Source of the DNA: Phototrophicus methaneseepsis
GTDB taxonomy: Bacteria > Chloroflexota > Anaerolineae > Aggregatilineales > Phototrophicaceae
Direction: 5' to 3'
Assembly: GCF_015500095.1 (NCBI RefSeq)
Contig: NZ_CP062983.1
Coordinates: 3,782,001 to 3,846,000, forward strand
DNA length: 64,000 nt
Shown: one piece after another, positions 16,867 to 25,192 of the stretch
Position numbering within the stretch: position 1 is the stretch's first letter
Layout: the number at the start of each line of letters is the position of its first letter
The notes under the pieces: generated by a model
The model's input: the letters and a program-made list of their open reading frames with translations, nothing else
What the model was told of the DNA's origin: nothing
Databases searched by the model: none
Position numbers and translations under genes: made by a program

Positions 16867-18981
16867 ATGAAGCAATCCCAAAGATGGCTCACTTTTGTTT
16901 CGCTAGTAGTCAGTGTGATGTTCGTGGGTGTGGCTGCCGCACAAGGCCCGCAGCTCGCCCCAGAAGGTGAAGCAAACGAAACTTATAACGCGCCCTTCCC
17001 CGTCCACATCACACTAGATGGTGACTTCAATGATTGGAATGGCGTCCCACGTGTCCAGATGGGCCAGGGCGTCGGGCGACCTGCTGTTAACTTCGCCGCT
17101 GCTGCCGATCAAGAGAACCTCTATCTATGGGGAGAAGTCATTGACGACAACATCATCAGTGGCGAGCATGAGGAAAACTACTGGAATGAAGACTCTCTTG
17201 AATTTTACCTCAACGGAACTGGCGATTTAGACCTGACAAGCTATACGGATGGGATCGCTCAACTGACGATCCCACCGCTTAACATCGGCGCAGCGTCAGA
17301 AGATATGGTCTTCGCAGGCGTCAACTATGAATCGCTCAACGCAGATGTCATTGTGGTAGAGACGAATCGTGGTTGGGCTGTAGAAGTCGCCATTCCACTC
17401 AAAAGCGACACCTGGGAAATTGTACCAGAACAAGATTTGCAAATGGGTTTTCAGGTGCATCTGAATGCTGCGTCGGAATCCAACCGTGATACCAAGCTAA
17501 TCTGGTCAAAATTCGACACCAGTGATGCGTCTTACCAGAACCCAAGCGTTTTTGGTCGCCTGACCTTTTATGAAGTCGCCAGCGAGCCGGAAATGACCGG
17601 GGAATACTTCTTCCGCTCAGAACTAAGCGAAGATGGCCTCGTCGATGATTTTGAAAATGGCATCTGGATGGGTAACGCAGGCCCAGATAGCCGGATTGGC
17701 CTGGTACCCGGCGATAGTACAACACTGGCGATACAGCAAGTATTACCAGAAACAGCCCTTGCCCTACCGGAACAAGATACAGTCAAAAATATCCTCGCTG
17801 TGCAATATGACGCTGAGGATAGCAGCTACACTCACGCCTTCACAAACGGCCTCAATGCCACCACACAGGATTGGTCTGTCTATAATGCTCTCGGCATGTG
17901 GCTCTATGGGACGGGCGCGCCTGTAGATGTTATTGTGAATGCAAACGGCACTTATCGTTACAACCTTGAAGCCACACAAAGCGGCTGGCAATACATCATC
18001 ATTCCCTTTACCCTCTTCACCAATGAAGCAGACGATGATGCCCTTGATGCATCGGCTGTAGAAGGGTATGGCGTTTCCCTATCCAGCGTAACCACCAGCG
18101 GCACACTCTATCTCGACACCGTGCAACTCTACATTGCAGAAGATACCAGCGTCATCCACATAAGTGACGCCCACCCCTTAGAGACCTTCATCGTCGATGA
18201 AAGCATCGGTTGGGAAAGCCGCGAATGGAATCTCGTCTGGTCAGATGACTTTGATGGAGATAGTGGAGAGCCTATTAACGACGAATACTGGACCTGTGAA
18301 ATAGGTGGCGAAGGCTGGGGCAATAACGAGTGGGAATACTACACCACCAGCCTGGATAACGTCTCCCAAACAGGCGATGGCACGCTCGCCATAACAGCCC
18401 TACGGGGCCAGCCAGAAAATGGCGACCGCTGCTGGTATGGGCAATGTGCCTTCACGTCGGCACGCTGTACCACGCAGGATAAAGTCGAATTTACATATGG
18501 GCGTGTCGAAGCACGGATTAAGATACCAGGTACTCAGGCTATCTGGCCTGCATTCTGGATGCTGGCTGCGAACTTCCAGCAAGTTCCCTGGCCGAACTCC
18601 GGTGAAATCGACATTATGGAAAACGTCGGTTACGAACCTGAAGCGGTACATGGCACCATTCATGGCCCAGGCTATAGCGGCGCTAGCGGCATCGGCAACA
18701 GCTATCGTATGGATGATCTCTCCGCATTCGCAGACGATTTTCATACCTACGCCATTGATTGGGATCCTTATGTGATTCGCTGGTATGTCGACGGCGAGTT
18801 GTTCAGCACCATCAGCATGAATGATGTCGGTGGTTACGAATGGGTCTACGATCATGACTTCTTCATCATTATGAATGTTGCGGTCGGTGGCTCCTGGCCG
18901 GGCACTCCGGATGAAACAACCGAGATGCCACAGCAAATGCTCATTGATTACGTGCGCGTTTATGAGGCCGCTTCGGAATAA
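16867..18981 (+). CDS. Secreted GH16 beta-glucanase (laminarinase-like), multidomain
   Basis: This 704-residue enzyme has a Sec signal peptide (about 1-25, ending VAAAQG). Residues about 30-235 resemble the CBM9/DOMON-type module (start ITLDGDFNDWNG). Residues about 240-425 form a second beta-sandwich that starts with a DDFENG motif, like CBM11/CIA30-type modules. The catalytic GH16 domain runs from about 450 to the end, with the active-site motif GEIDIMENVG (nucleophile E580, D582, acid/base E585) and the bulged beta-strand form with Met usual in laminarinases. It probably cleaves beta-1,3-glucan outside the cell and feeds oligomers to the importer upstream. The gene ends at a strong hairpin. 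Confidence 0.9.
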   Translation: MKQSQRWLTFVSLVVSVMFVGVAAAQGPQLAPEGEANETYNAPFPVHITLDGDFNDWNGVPRVQMGQGVGRPAVNFAAAADQENLYLWGEVIDDNIISGEHEENYWNEDSLEFYLNGTGDLDLTSYTDGIAQLTIPPLNIGAASEDMVFAGVNYESLNADVIVVETNRGWAVEVAIPLKSDTWEIVPEQDLQMGFQVHLNAASESNRDTKLIWSKFDTSDASYQNPSVFGRLTFYEVASEPEMTGEYFFRSELSEDGLVDDFENGIWMGNAGPDSRIGLVPGDSTTLAIQQVLPETALALPEQDTVKNILAVQYDAEDSSYTHAFTNGLNATTQDWSVYNALGMWLYGTGAPVDVIVNANGTYRYNLEATQSGWQYIIIPFTLFTNEADDDALDASAVEGYGVSLSSVTTSGTLYLDTVQLYIAEDTSVIHISDAHPLETFIVDESIGWESREWNLVWSDDFDGDSGEPINDEYWTCEIGGEGWGNNEWEYYTTSLDNVSQTGDGTLAITALRGQPENGDRCWYGQCAFTSARCTTQDKVEFTYGRVEARIKIPGTQAIWPAFWMLAANFQQVPWPNSGEIDIMENVGYEPEAVHGTIHGPGYSGASGIGNSYRMDDLSAFADDFHTYAIDWDPYVIRWYVDGELFSTISMNDVGGYEWVYDHDFFIIMNVAVGGSWPGTPDETTEMPQQMLIDYVRVYEAASE

Positions 18982-18996
18982 TGCCACAACACAATT

Positions 18997-19021
18997 AGAC
19001 CGACCTTGCTAAGGTCGGTCT
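18997..19021. terminator. Hairpin between convergent GH16 and S8 genes
   Basis: Perfect 11-bp arms AGACCGACCTT and AAGGTCGGTCT flank a GCT loop, 16 bp after the GH16 stop; the 3' end overlaps the S8 gene's stop codon. There is no T run, so it is a likely but imperfect terminator. Confidence 0.72.
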
Positions 19022-20615
19022 ATCTGATTGACTCCCCTGCCCTAACAGCCTGCCGCATAAACTCTACGGAACAGGTTGCGGCACAACTTCTTGCTGCTGC
19101 ACCATCAATCTGTGGTAAATCTGTCTTGAGCTTCGTATTTGCTTCTGCCGCTGTTAACCCCCGCAGGCATAACCACGCCATATATCCCGTGACAACTGCC
19201 GTCGCAAATGAAGTCCCGGCCCATTGGGCGATACCGCATGTATTATCGATTTGTTTACCATTTTCCAGATTGATGAAATCATTGATGAACAAACCCAACA
19301 AACCTGCATTCGCTGTGCCACCATAGGCATAAATGCCGTTATCTGTCACGATATCGAGGCGATCGAGAGATTCCTGAATCGCGGCGATCTGTGGGATCTG
19401 CGGCAAATTCGAGTAATCGGTCCGCATACCATCGGAGCGAACAGCCCCCACGCCAACGACACCCTTCATATATGCTGGGAACTTAGGCCACGGCGGGATA
19501 ATCGTACTTGTCCAGTCGTTGCCTGCTGCCACGATCAACCGCCGATCTTCTGCCGCGAAGTTCGCCACCGTATTACGGACATTATCGGGTATGCCATTCA
19601 TTTCGATAAGCTGATCACGAATAAAATCGGAGACAACGGGCGCATTACGACCCTCTGCCATCCCCAACTCCTGGAGAACTTTCTGCGTCAATTCGGTAAT
19701 GTCATCAACACCAAACATCAAACGCGCATTCGCACTCAGATTCACCAAAACCTGCGAGCCTTGTAGCGCCTTGTCTTGCGCTAGCTCATTTAGAACATCC
19801 GCAACAGTAAATATCGACCCTACCCCAACACGCGACATCACGGGGATAATGGTCACATTCGCTTCCGGCGCAATCGTCTTGATGATGCTGGCAATGAAAA
19901 TGCCATGATTCGAGATACTCTGAACAGGGGTCGGGGCGCGGCTACCCATGTCTACAAATGCCACCTCCTCAATCGGAATAGGCGATGGATCTGCAATAGT
20001 CTCACTCAAAAATCGCTGTACAAATGGGAAGACCCCACTTATGCCCTCAAAATCATTAAGCCGATGGCGAAGCTGCACATCATGATTCATATCAAATGGG
20101 CTGGTATCCAGCACAAACACATTGACTGTACGCCCGGCTATCGGCTGTAAAGATTCACCCGCATCATTAACCAGCACGAGATCATTGGCAACAAAACGAA
20201 TATCTTTATCGCACTCCCCAACTGCCTGGGGAGTAGTACCCGGTCCGCCTGTCGTAGAAGGTCCTGGTGCACTGCCAGGCCGCGGAATGAGCATTTCGAA
20301 TGAGGGTACCGCATTCGATGTTTCCGTCTGAGGTAAAACATCTGGCAAGCGTCTCACCGCAGAAAAATCTGCTGGTGGGGGATCCGGTACGGGTGCGTCA
20401 GGCTCAGGTGGTTCCGGGGATGGCGCGTCTTCAAAGGGGAAGAAAATCAATCCGGCGACCTGATCTATTATGATAGCCTCGTTCAGTACAGCGATATTCT
20501 GGTCCGCGAGATGCCGTGATACGCCAGCTACAATCATACTCGCGTCCACCAACGATGGGTCAAATCGAACTTTTAGCCCAGGTGCTGTTAGCGCCTGAAT
20601 CGGACTCGACATCAT
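19020..20615 (-). CDS. Subtilisin-like S8 serine peptidase with N-terminal adaptor region
   Basis: This 531-residue protein (from ATG 20615; ATG 20612 is equally good behind CAGGAG) has no signal peptide and is probably cytosolic. A roughly 70-residue N-terminal domain of unknown type is followed by a Pro/Glu/Asp-rich linker (about 72-95) and a second low-complexity Pro/Gly stretch, then the S8 domain. The catalytic triad is complete: D170 in VFVLDTSPF, H237 in SNHGIFIAS and S469 in AGTSFATAVV, with the oxyanion Asn in VAAGND. The His-Ser spacing (232 residues) is longer than in classic subtilisins. It is the last gene of the XRE/unknown/CHAT operon, which suggests it is a target or partner of the CHAT protease. 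Confidence 0.9.
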   Translation of the reverse strand: MMSSPIQALTAPGLKVRFDPSLVDASMIVAGVSRHLADQNIAVLNEAIIIDQVAGLIFFPFEDAPSPEPPEPDAPVPDPPPADFSAVRRLPDVLPQTETSNAVPSFEMLIPRPGSAPGPSTTGGPGTTPQAVGECDKDIRFVANDLVLVNDAGESLQPIAGRTVNVFVLDTSPFDMNHDVQLRHRLNDFEGISGVFPFVQRFLSETIADPSPIPIEEVAFVDMGSRAPTPVQSISNHGIFIASIIKTIAPEANVTIIPVMSRVGVGSIFTVADVLNELAQDKALQGSQVLVNLSANARLMFGVDDITELTQKVLQELGMAEGRNAPVVSDFIRDQLIEMNGIPDNVRNTVANFAAEDRRLIVAAGNDWTSTIIPPWPKFPAYMKGVVGVGAVRSDGMRTDYSNLPQIPQIAAIQESLDRLDIVTDNGIYAYGGTANAGLLGLFINDFINLENGKQIDNTCGIAQWAGTSFATAVVTGYMAWLCLRGLTAAEANTKLKTDLPQIDGAAARSCAATCSVEFMRQAVRAGESIR

Positions 20616-20650
20616 ATTTCTCCTGAATAGGTGTTGCAGTACAAAAGCGA

Positions 20651-23422
20651 TTAAAGAGGATGTGTATTCCCTGAAAGCTGGAATGCCCCCCAATAAGCCG
20701 GATGATGAAAACGCTCATCATGCATCAACTTGATCTGCGTATGCTGCATGGCGTTCGATTTTGTAGCCCCCTGCCTCAGACGCGCATAAAACCCATCTGT
20801 AAATGCTTCTGCCGCTGCGTCGTCTACATCCCACAAACTGCTGACCAACGCTTGAGCACCTGCGTAAAGAAAGCTATGTCCTAACCCAATCAGTTCATCA
20901 CCGCCGGACGGATGGCTAAACCCCACGCTACAAGCACTCAACATTACGAGATCGTAGCTCAGGTCAAACTGCCACAAGTCCTCCATAAACAGCAATCCGT
21001 CGGCCAACTTTAAGTGCGATAAGCGCGGCTGATTTAAGTTATGTTTGCCATGTGCCGCGAGATGTAAGACTTGGCAGGCCGATGTCGATAGCTGCTGACT
21101 GACTGCTTGAACCCCCACAAAGCAACTCCCCCCAAGGACATCTGCAATCCGAGATGCCTCCCTCTCCATACGGAACTCACTATTCCCCCCGTTATATCCA
21201 AGCGCCAACAACCCAGCCTTATCGGGTTGACTTTGCGCATGTCGATAACCACTCGCAGGGCGCAGCACAATCTGCAGCTGCTCCACCAGGTATTGATGAT
21301 CGTCATAAAGCATATGAAATGGTATCAGGTGCAAGATGCCATAAGGAACGACCAACAACGACTCATAACATTGGGTAAAATCTCGCACAGGCAGCAGCAA
21401 GGCATCATAAAGCTGCTTCAATAAACGGTTGGTCTGGTCAAGATATAATTGCTCGGCATCCACTGGGCCCACAGCCAACGCACGACCTATTGAGCGCCGG
21501 AACTGACGCAACAAAGTATCAATACCTTCATAAGTCACGCCTTCTAGCAAGAGCACGTGTAAATCAGCATCATGGGCCAGCGTAAAAACATAAATATGCT
21601 GTCCATCGCTATAATATTCGACCATGCCCATACCCATCGTCATGGAGGCTCGCACATCGTCAAGCGTTGGTGCAATCGTTTCAAACGCTTGTTGCGGCCA
21701 CTGCAAACGCATCTCTGCAAGCAAATCTGTCATACGACGCTCAAGTGCTTGCTTTTCTTCGTTGTACGCATCAGCATCTATTGTTTGGTTTACGAGTTCG
21801 AGATAACGCTCGCGGGCGACTTGCAATGCTGCCTCAGCTTCCTGCTGCTGATTATCCTGCGATAAGCGCCGGGACCGCGTTTCGTGCAGGTGCTGCTGCA
21901 CAACGAGAGATTTCATCTCCTCCAATGTGCCAAAAGCCGCCTCAATCTGTCTTTGCTGCAATGAAATCCCGATGAGACGATGCAAAGCATCCTGAGCACT
22001 TTCCAGGTAGCCAGGGCGATAATCCTGCGTCAGCCCGCGTTGAACCCTAAGCACACGCTGATTCGCTCGTCGATAATGGGCGACGGCTTTGTCCAGGCGT
22101 TGGTCCGCCTCTCGTACAGCACCCAACAAGATCAAAGCCTGATAGCGAAGCAGTTCCATACCCAATTGGCGAGCCGCCATATAGGCTTTTAGGGCCGCTT
22201 CCTTAGCCTTCTTGAACTGCTGAGCTCGTAAAGCCGCAGTACCTAACACAAGATTGGCCCGAGCAATAACGTATCTCGTCTGGCCCTGAGCTGCCTTTTC
22301 AGCATCCATCATGGCCGCTTCAAAATCGCCCGCTTTAAGGTGGACATAAGCCCTACGGGCATACGTTTCTAACAAAAGCTCTTGCGAGTCATCCTCTTGC
22401 AAGATGACTTCAGCATGATTGAACGAGTCAATCGCTAAAGCATAATCGGATAGTTCAGCAAGGCTCTCGCCCAGGTACATATAAATCGTCGCTTGGTCTA
22501 AGCGCGTGGCATTAACATGAGCAAATAGGAGCTGCCGAGCCGTGTCTTGGGCCTTCTGATGCGCACCCAATAGCTGGAAGCAAATAATCTGATTACAGCT
22601 ATTCGTCACCTGCATAAACGCATCCAACTCAGCATGGATGGACTGCATAAGATAGAGTGCCTGCCGATAGTCCCCCTGCAACATCCACATTGACGCACGA
22701 TTGGCGACGACCCTTGCGACCTCAAAAGGCTGGCCGAATTCAACGAACAGCGCCTCCGCACGCCGATAGCAATCCAGCGCAGCGGTATAATGCCCTTCAG
22801 ATTGTTCCAAAATGCCCAGGTTTTGCAGTAAGCGCGCATGATGCACGCTTCGTTCTTCATTAATCAGGTCAATAGCAAAGACCAGGGCATCGCGCGCCTG
22901 TTGGGATTCAGAGCGCCATTCATGGAAAGCAGACAAATTGACAGAAAGTCGCACGAGGAAATCAATTTCCTGATGGCGGAGAAAAATATGGCGAGCCTGT
23001 TCCACATCCACAAGCGCTTTTTGCAGGGCTTCTGGGCCCATTTCCTGGCTCGTCAGCAACCGGCCAATGCGCGTCCGTGCCCATCCGACCTCATCCCCCA
23101 TGGCTTTGAATATGCGACCCGATTCTTCTAATGTCGTATGCGCTTCCTGGATGCGCTGCATAAACCGCAGCGCATCGCCTTTCGCCATCATCCCCATTGC
23201 ACGATACTGCTCATCTGACGCCAGATCACCTAATGCGATCATCAATTGTGCAATCACGTAAGAAACACGCGGGTCTTTACCCCAATGCAAATCAGCTTGC
23301 TTCTTTAATTGTGATAGCAACAAAGGGCGGTTTGATGGATCAGCAGCAGAGCTAACCATGCTCATCAGAGCATCGGGGAGGCATTCAAGTTCAGAGAATT
23401 GAGGCGTGATGTAGTCTGACAT
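20651..23422 (-). CDS. TPR-CHAT protein (caspase-like cysteine protease domain)
   Basis: This 923-residue soluble protein is built of tetratricopeptide-like helical repeats at about 60-500 (repeats visible around HYTAALDCYRRAEALFVEFG, YALAIDSFNHAEVIL and DFEAAMMDAEKAAQ), a coiled region, and a C-terminal CHAT domain at about 600-915. The caspase-type dyad is intact: H791 in LHLAAHGKHN and C831 in MLSACSVG. The block GGDELIGLGHSFLYAGAQALVSSLW is the standard CHAT signature. TPR-CHAT proteins act as regulated proteases, for example the Csx29 subunit of type III-E CRISPR complexes, and other CHAT proteins sit in conflict systems. The gene follows the unknown gene by 6 bp and precedes the S8 gene by 35 bp. 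Confidence 0.92.
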   Translation of the reverse strand: MSDYITPQFSELECLPDALMSMVSSAADPSNRPLLLSQLKKQADLHWGKDPRVSYVIAQLMIALGDLASDEQYRAMGMMAKGDALRFMQRIQEAHTTLEESGRIFKAMGDEVGWARTRIGRLLTSQEMGPEALQKALVDVEQARHIFLRHQEIDFLVRLSVNLSAFHEWRSESQQARDALVFAIDLINEERSVHHARLLQNLGILEQSEGHYTAALDCYRRAEALFVEFGQPFEVARVVANRASMWMLQGDYRQALYLMQSIHAELDAFMQVTNSCNQIICFQLLGAHQKAQDTARQLLFAHVNATRLDQATIYMYLGESLAELSDYALAIDSFNHAEVILQEDDSQELLLETYARRAYVHLKAGDFEAAMMDAEKAAQGQTRYVIARANLVLGTAALRAQQFKKAKEAALKAYMAARQLGMELLRYQALILLGAVREADQRLDKAVAHYRRANQRVLRVQRGLTQDYRPGYLESAQDALHRLIGISLQQRQIEAAFGTLEEMKSLVVQQHLHETRSRRLSQDNQQQEAEAALQVARERYLELVNQTIDADAYNEEKQALERRMTDLLAEMRLQWPQQAFETIAPTLDDVRASMTMGMGMVEYYSDGQHIYVFTLAHDADLHVLLLEGVTYEGIDTLLRQFRRSIGRALAVGPVDAEQLYLDQTNRLLKQLYDALLLPVRDFTQCYESLLVVPYGILHLIPFHMLYDDHQYLVEQLQIVLRPASGYRHAQSQPDKAGLLALGYNGGNSEFRMEREASRIADVLGGSCFVGVQAVSQQLSTSACQVLHLAAHGKHNLNQPRLSHLKLADGLLFMEDLWQFDLSYDLVMLSACSVGFSHPSGGDELIGLGHSFLYAGAQALVSSLWDVDDAAAEAFTDGFYARLRQGATKSNAMQHTQIKLMHDERFHHPAYWGAFQLSGNTHPL

Positions 23423-23428
23423 CAGGCG

Positions 23429-23941
23429 CTATCCAGAGTCTATCTTAACGTCCTTGAGTAGGATTACTTCGTGTGAGGAGGAAATAAACTTCAAAATAGC
23501 TGGTTTGTTACCCTTCAACTGAAGCGTAAAATCCTCACCTTGTGCAATCTCAGCGAAATCTTCAATCACCTCTTCTTGCGATACCAAGACGGTATACTCC
23601 GACCAGGGCGATTTTGTATCTGCATGCAGCACGCCGATAAGCTGTAGCCCTTCACCATGGTGTGCACATTCCAGGACAATCTTAATCGTATGCCCAAGGC
23701 TGTCTTCCGCACTGATGGCAACAGGTGTCTCGCTGATACGGATCTCGCCTTCTAACTCACGCCCTCGTGTCGCGGAACGATTCAACATCGCAGAAAGCGG
23801 CGTTTCCCACTCTGCTTCGGATTCAATCAACCGAGAAAGGAGCGCCTGCGTTTCGTCCATCGCATGATGGTTGGGCCTATTTGTAAGTTCCCGGCTTAAT
23901 CGAAACAGTTTTTCGACATCGTCCAGTTCATATTTTTTCAT
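23429..23941 (-). CDS. Conserved-context protein of unknown function
   Basis: I do not recognise this 170-residue protein. Residues 1-60 look helical and charged, and residues about 65-165 look like a beta-rich globular domain (strands at EGEIRISETPVAI, HTIKIVLEC, LQLIGVLHA, YTVLVSQE, DFTLQLKG, ILKFISS). There is no signal peptide or membrane helix. It overlaps the upstream XRE gene by 14 bp and lies 6 bp before the CHAT gene, so it is translationally coupled and surely functions with them. A substrate, inhibitor or sensor of the CHAT protease are all possible; the sequence does not decide. Confidence 0.75.
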   Translation of the reverse strand: MKKYELDDVEKLFRLSRELTNRPNHHAMDETQALLSRLIESEAEWETPLSAMLNRSATRGRELEGEIRISETPVAISAEDSLGHTIKIVLECAHHGEGLQLIGVLHADTKSPWSEYTVLVSQEEVIEDFAEIAQGEDFTLQLKGNKPAILKFISSSHEVILLKDVKIDSG

Positions 23942-24266
23942 CGTTAAGACCTTGCATTTTCATCACTGTGCAAATGAACGCAGCAACTAAACGTCCGGTC
24001 TGTGATTCCGTACACTCCAGGATGTGGGCAATCCTCGCAATTTGCTGGTAATTCACCCATCGCGGCAGACTCGGTTTTGTAATCAATCGTGAAACGACAC
24101 TATCGCTGTAGCCAATTTGCTGAGCAAACATAGATTGAGTGAGATCTTTTTCGTACAAGATATCGCTCAACGCATCGCCAAAACTGAGAACGTCAACGCA
24201 TTCATCCTGCAGCAACTTTTGTATTCGATGCACGGGTGTTCTCCTCGGGTCATGGGATGCTTTCAT
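23928..24266 (-). CDS. Small XRE-type helix-turn-helix protein
   Basis: This 112-residue protein has one DNA-binding domain at about 35-90: LTQSMFAQQIGYSDSVVSR is the helix-turn-helix, followed by YQQIARIAHILECTESQTGRL typical of XRE/Cro-type domains. It is the first gene of the CHAT/S8 operon. Its start codon overlaps one side of a TTATTA-CC-TAATAA palindrome, and a related half-site lies 20 bp upstream, which points to autorepression. The ATG at 24266 follows AGG at 7-nt spacing within that palindrome, so translation initiation could also be affected by the DNA or RNA structure. It could be either a repressor or an antitoxin-like partner. Confidence 0.8.
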   Translation of the reverse strand: MKASHDPRRTPVHRIQKLLQDECVDVLSFGDALSDILYEKDLTQSMFAQQIGYSDSVVSRLITKPSLPRWVNYQQIARIAHILECTESQTGRLVAAFICTVMKMQGLNDEKI

Positions 24267-24309
24267 TATTACCTAATAAAGACTTTTTGACGAATTGTCT
24301 TATTAGGTA
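24266..24309. promoter_or_regulatory. Inverted-repeat operator of the XRE/CHAT/S8 operon
   Basis: TACCTAATAA (24270-24279) and TTATTAGGTA (24300-24309) are perfect 10-bp inverted repeats 20 bp apart, extended by GAC/GTC after a one-base bulge. The proximal copy is itself part of the palindrome TTATTACCTAATAA (24266-24279) that includes the first base of the XRE start codon and its ribosome site. This suits two adjacent binding sites of a dimeric XRE regulator, or an mRNA hairpin covering the start. Confidence 0.75.
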
Positions 24310-24511
24310 GAAGTGAATCCTGGCTGCAATCACTCATGACTACCCACATCATATATGACTTTCGCCCACGTCGGATACTTTTGCGTTTTTGTGCAAAACT
24401 CGCCTCCGCATAAAAGAAGCCCCTATGCTGAATGCATCGAACAGCGCCCAACAGTCATGATGAGCTGTAAGCGCTTCGAGAAGCAATCAATAAAGAGGGA
24501 GAGGAGAGGAT

Positions 24512-25063
24512 ATGGAAGTTTCTGTTGTGGAGGCCGTTGCACCATTATTGATGCTCAGCATTTTGATTGAGCGCCTGCTGGAAGTCGTCTTCATCCTGAT
24601 AGAAAGCGTATGGATTCGCAATCCAAACGATCCATCCTACATCCGCAAGAAAGTGATCTATACGTTGTTCATAGGTGGGGTGATTGGCGTGTGGCTCGCA
24701 GCCACGGCTCAATTGAATTTTTTCCCGGCGTTCGAGTCGCCCATAGGGGGCATTCTTGCAACGGGTATCGTGGGTGGTGCCATTTCACCATATGCGCACC
24801 AGATTGTCGAAGTTCTAACGAAGGCACAGAAGCAGCTCGACCCAGCCAATGATCACCCGCAGGTAGTGGCCGTCGGGGGGCGGCAGCATCTGCAGATCAA
24901 AGCTGACCAGCAGACGATCACCGTTGATAAGGTGGAAAACCACAATCCTACTAATGATGGCTTTGATACTGAACCGCTCAGGCCCATGACAGCTGAACAC
25001 GAGTCCTCCAGCGATCGATCAAAGGCATTTGGGATCCGTGTCGGGCATGCAGAACCAAGATGA
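24512..25063 (+). CDS. Small membrane protein of unknown function
   Basis: This 183-residue protein has three hydrophobic segments at about 5-33, 49-72 and 80-98, and then a hydrophilic, probably cytosolic, C-terminal tail of about 80 residues with a short beta-like stretch (QHLQIKADQQTITVDKV). I do not recognise a family. The ATG follows a very strong site, GAGAGGAGAGG, at 24499-24509. The gene is divergent from the XRE/CHAT operon and precedes the peroxidase gene by 129 bp, so it could belong with either. No signal peptide is cleaved as far as can be seen. Confidence 0.72.
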   Translation: MEVSVVEAVAPLLMLSILIERLLEVVFILIESVWIRNPNDPSYIRKKVIYTLFIGGVIGVWLAATAQLNFFPAFESPIGGILATGIVGGAISPYAHQIVEVLTKAQKQLDPANDHPQVVAVGGRQHLQIKADQQTITVDKVENHNPTNDGFDTEPLRPMTAEHESSSDRSKAFGIRVGHAEPR

Positions 25064-25083
25064 CGCATGCATCACAATAGGCT

Positions 25084-25102
25084 CCCATCTTTCATAGATG
25101 GG
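25084..25102 (+). other. Short hairpin between membrane protein and peroxidase genes
   Basis: CCCATCT (25084-25090) and AGATGGG (25096-25102) form a perfect 7-bp stem with a TTCAT loop, 20 bp after the membrane-protein stop. No T run follows. Confidence 0.45.
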
Positions 25103-25192
25103 TCGCAATATACGAAATGAAAGCATCTCATCGTTCGGCATCTATTTTGAAGCGTAATCAACAAAGCAATGCATACTATGGAAGGGAACCTC

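Noticed and set aside
19224-19766. A 180-codon plus-strand frame inside the S8 protease gene
   Set aside because: It is antisense to conserved S8 catalytic segments; the composition is unlike a real protein.
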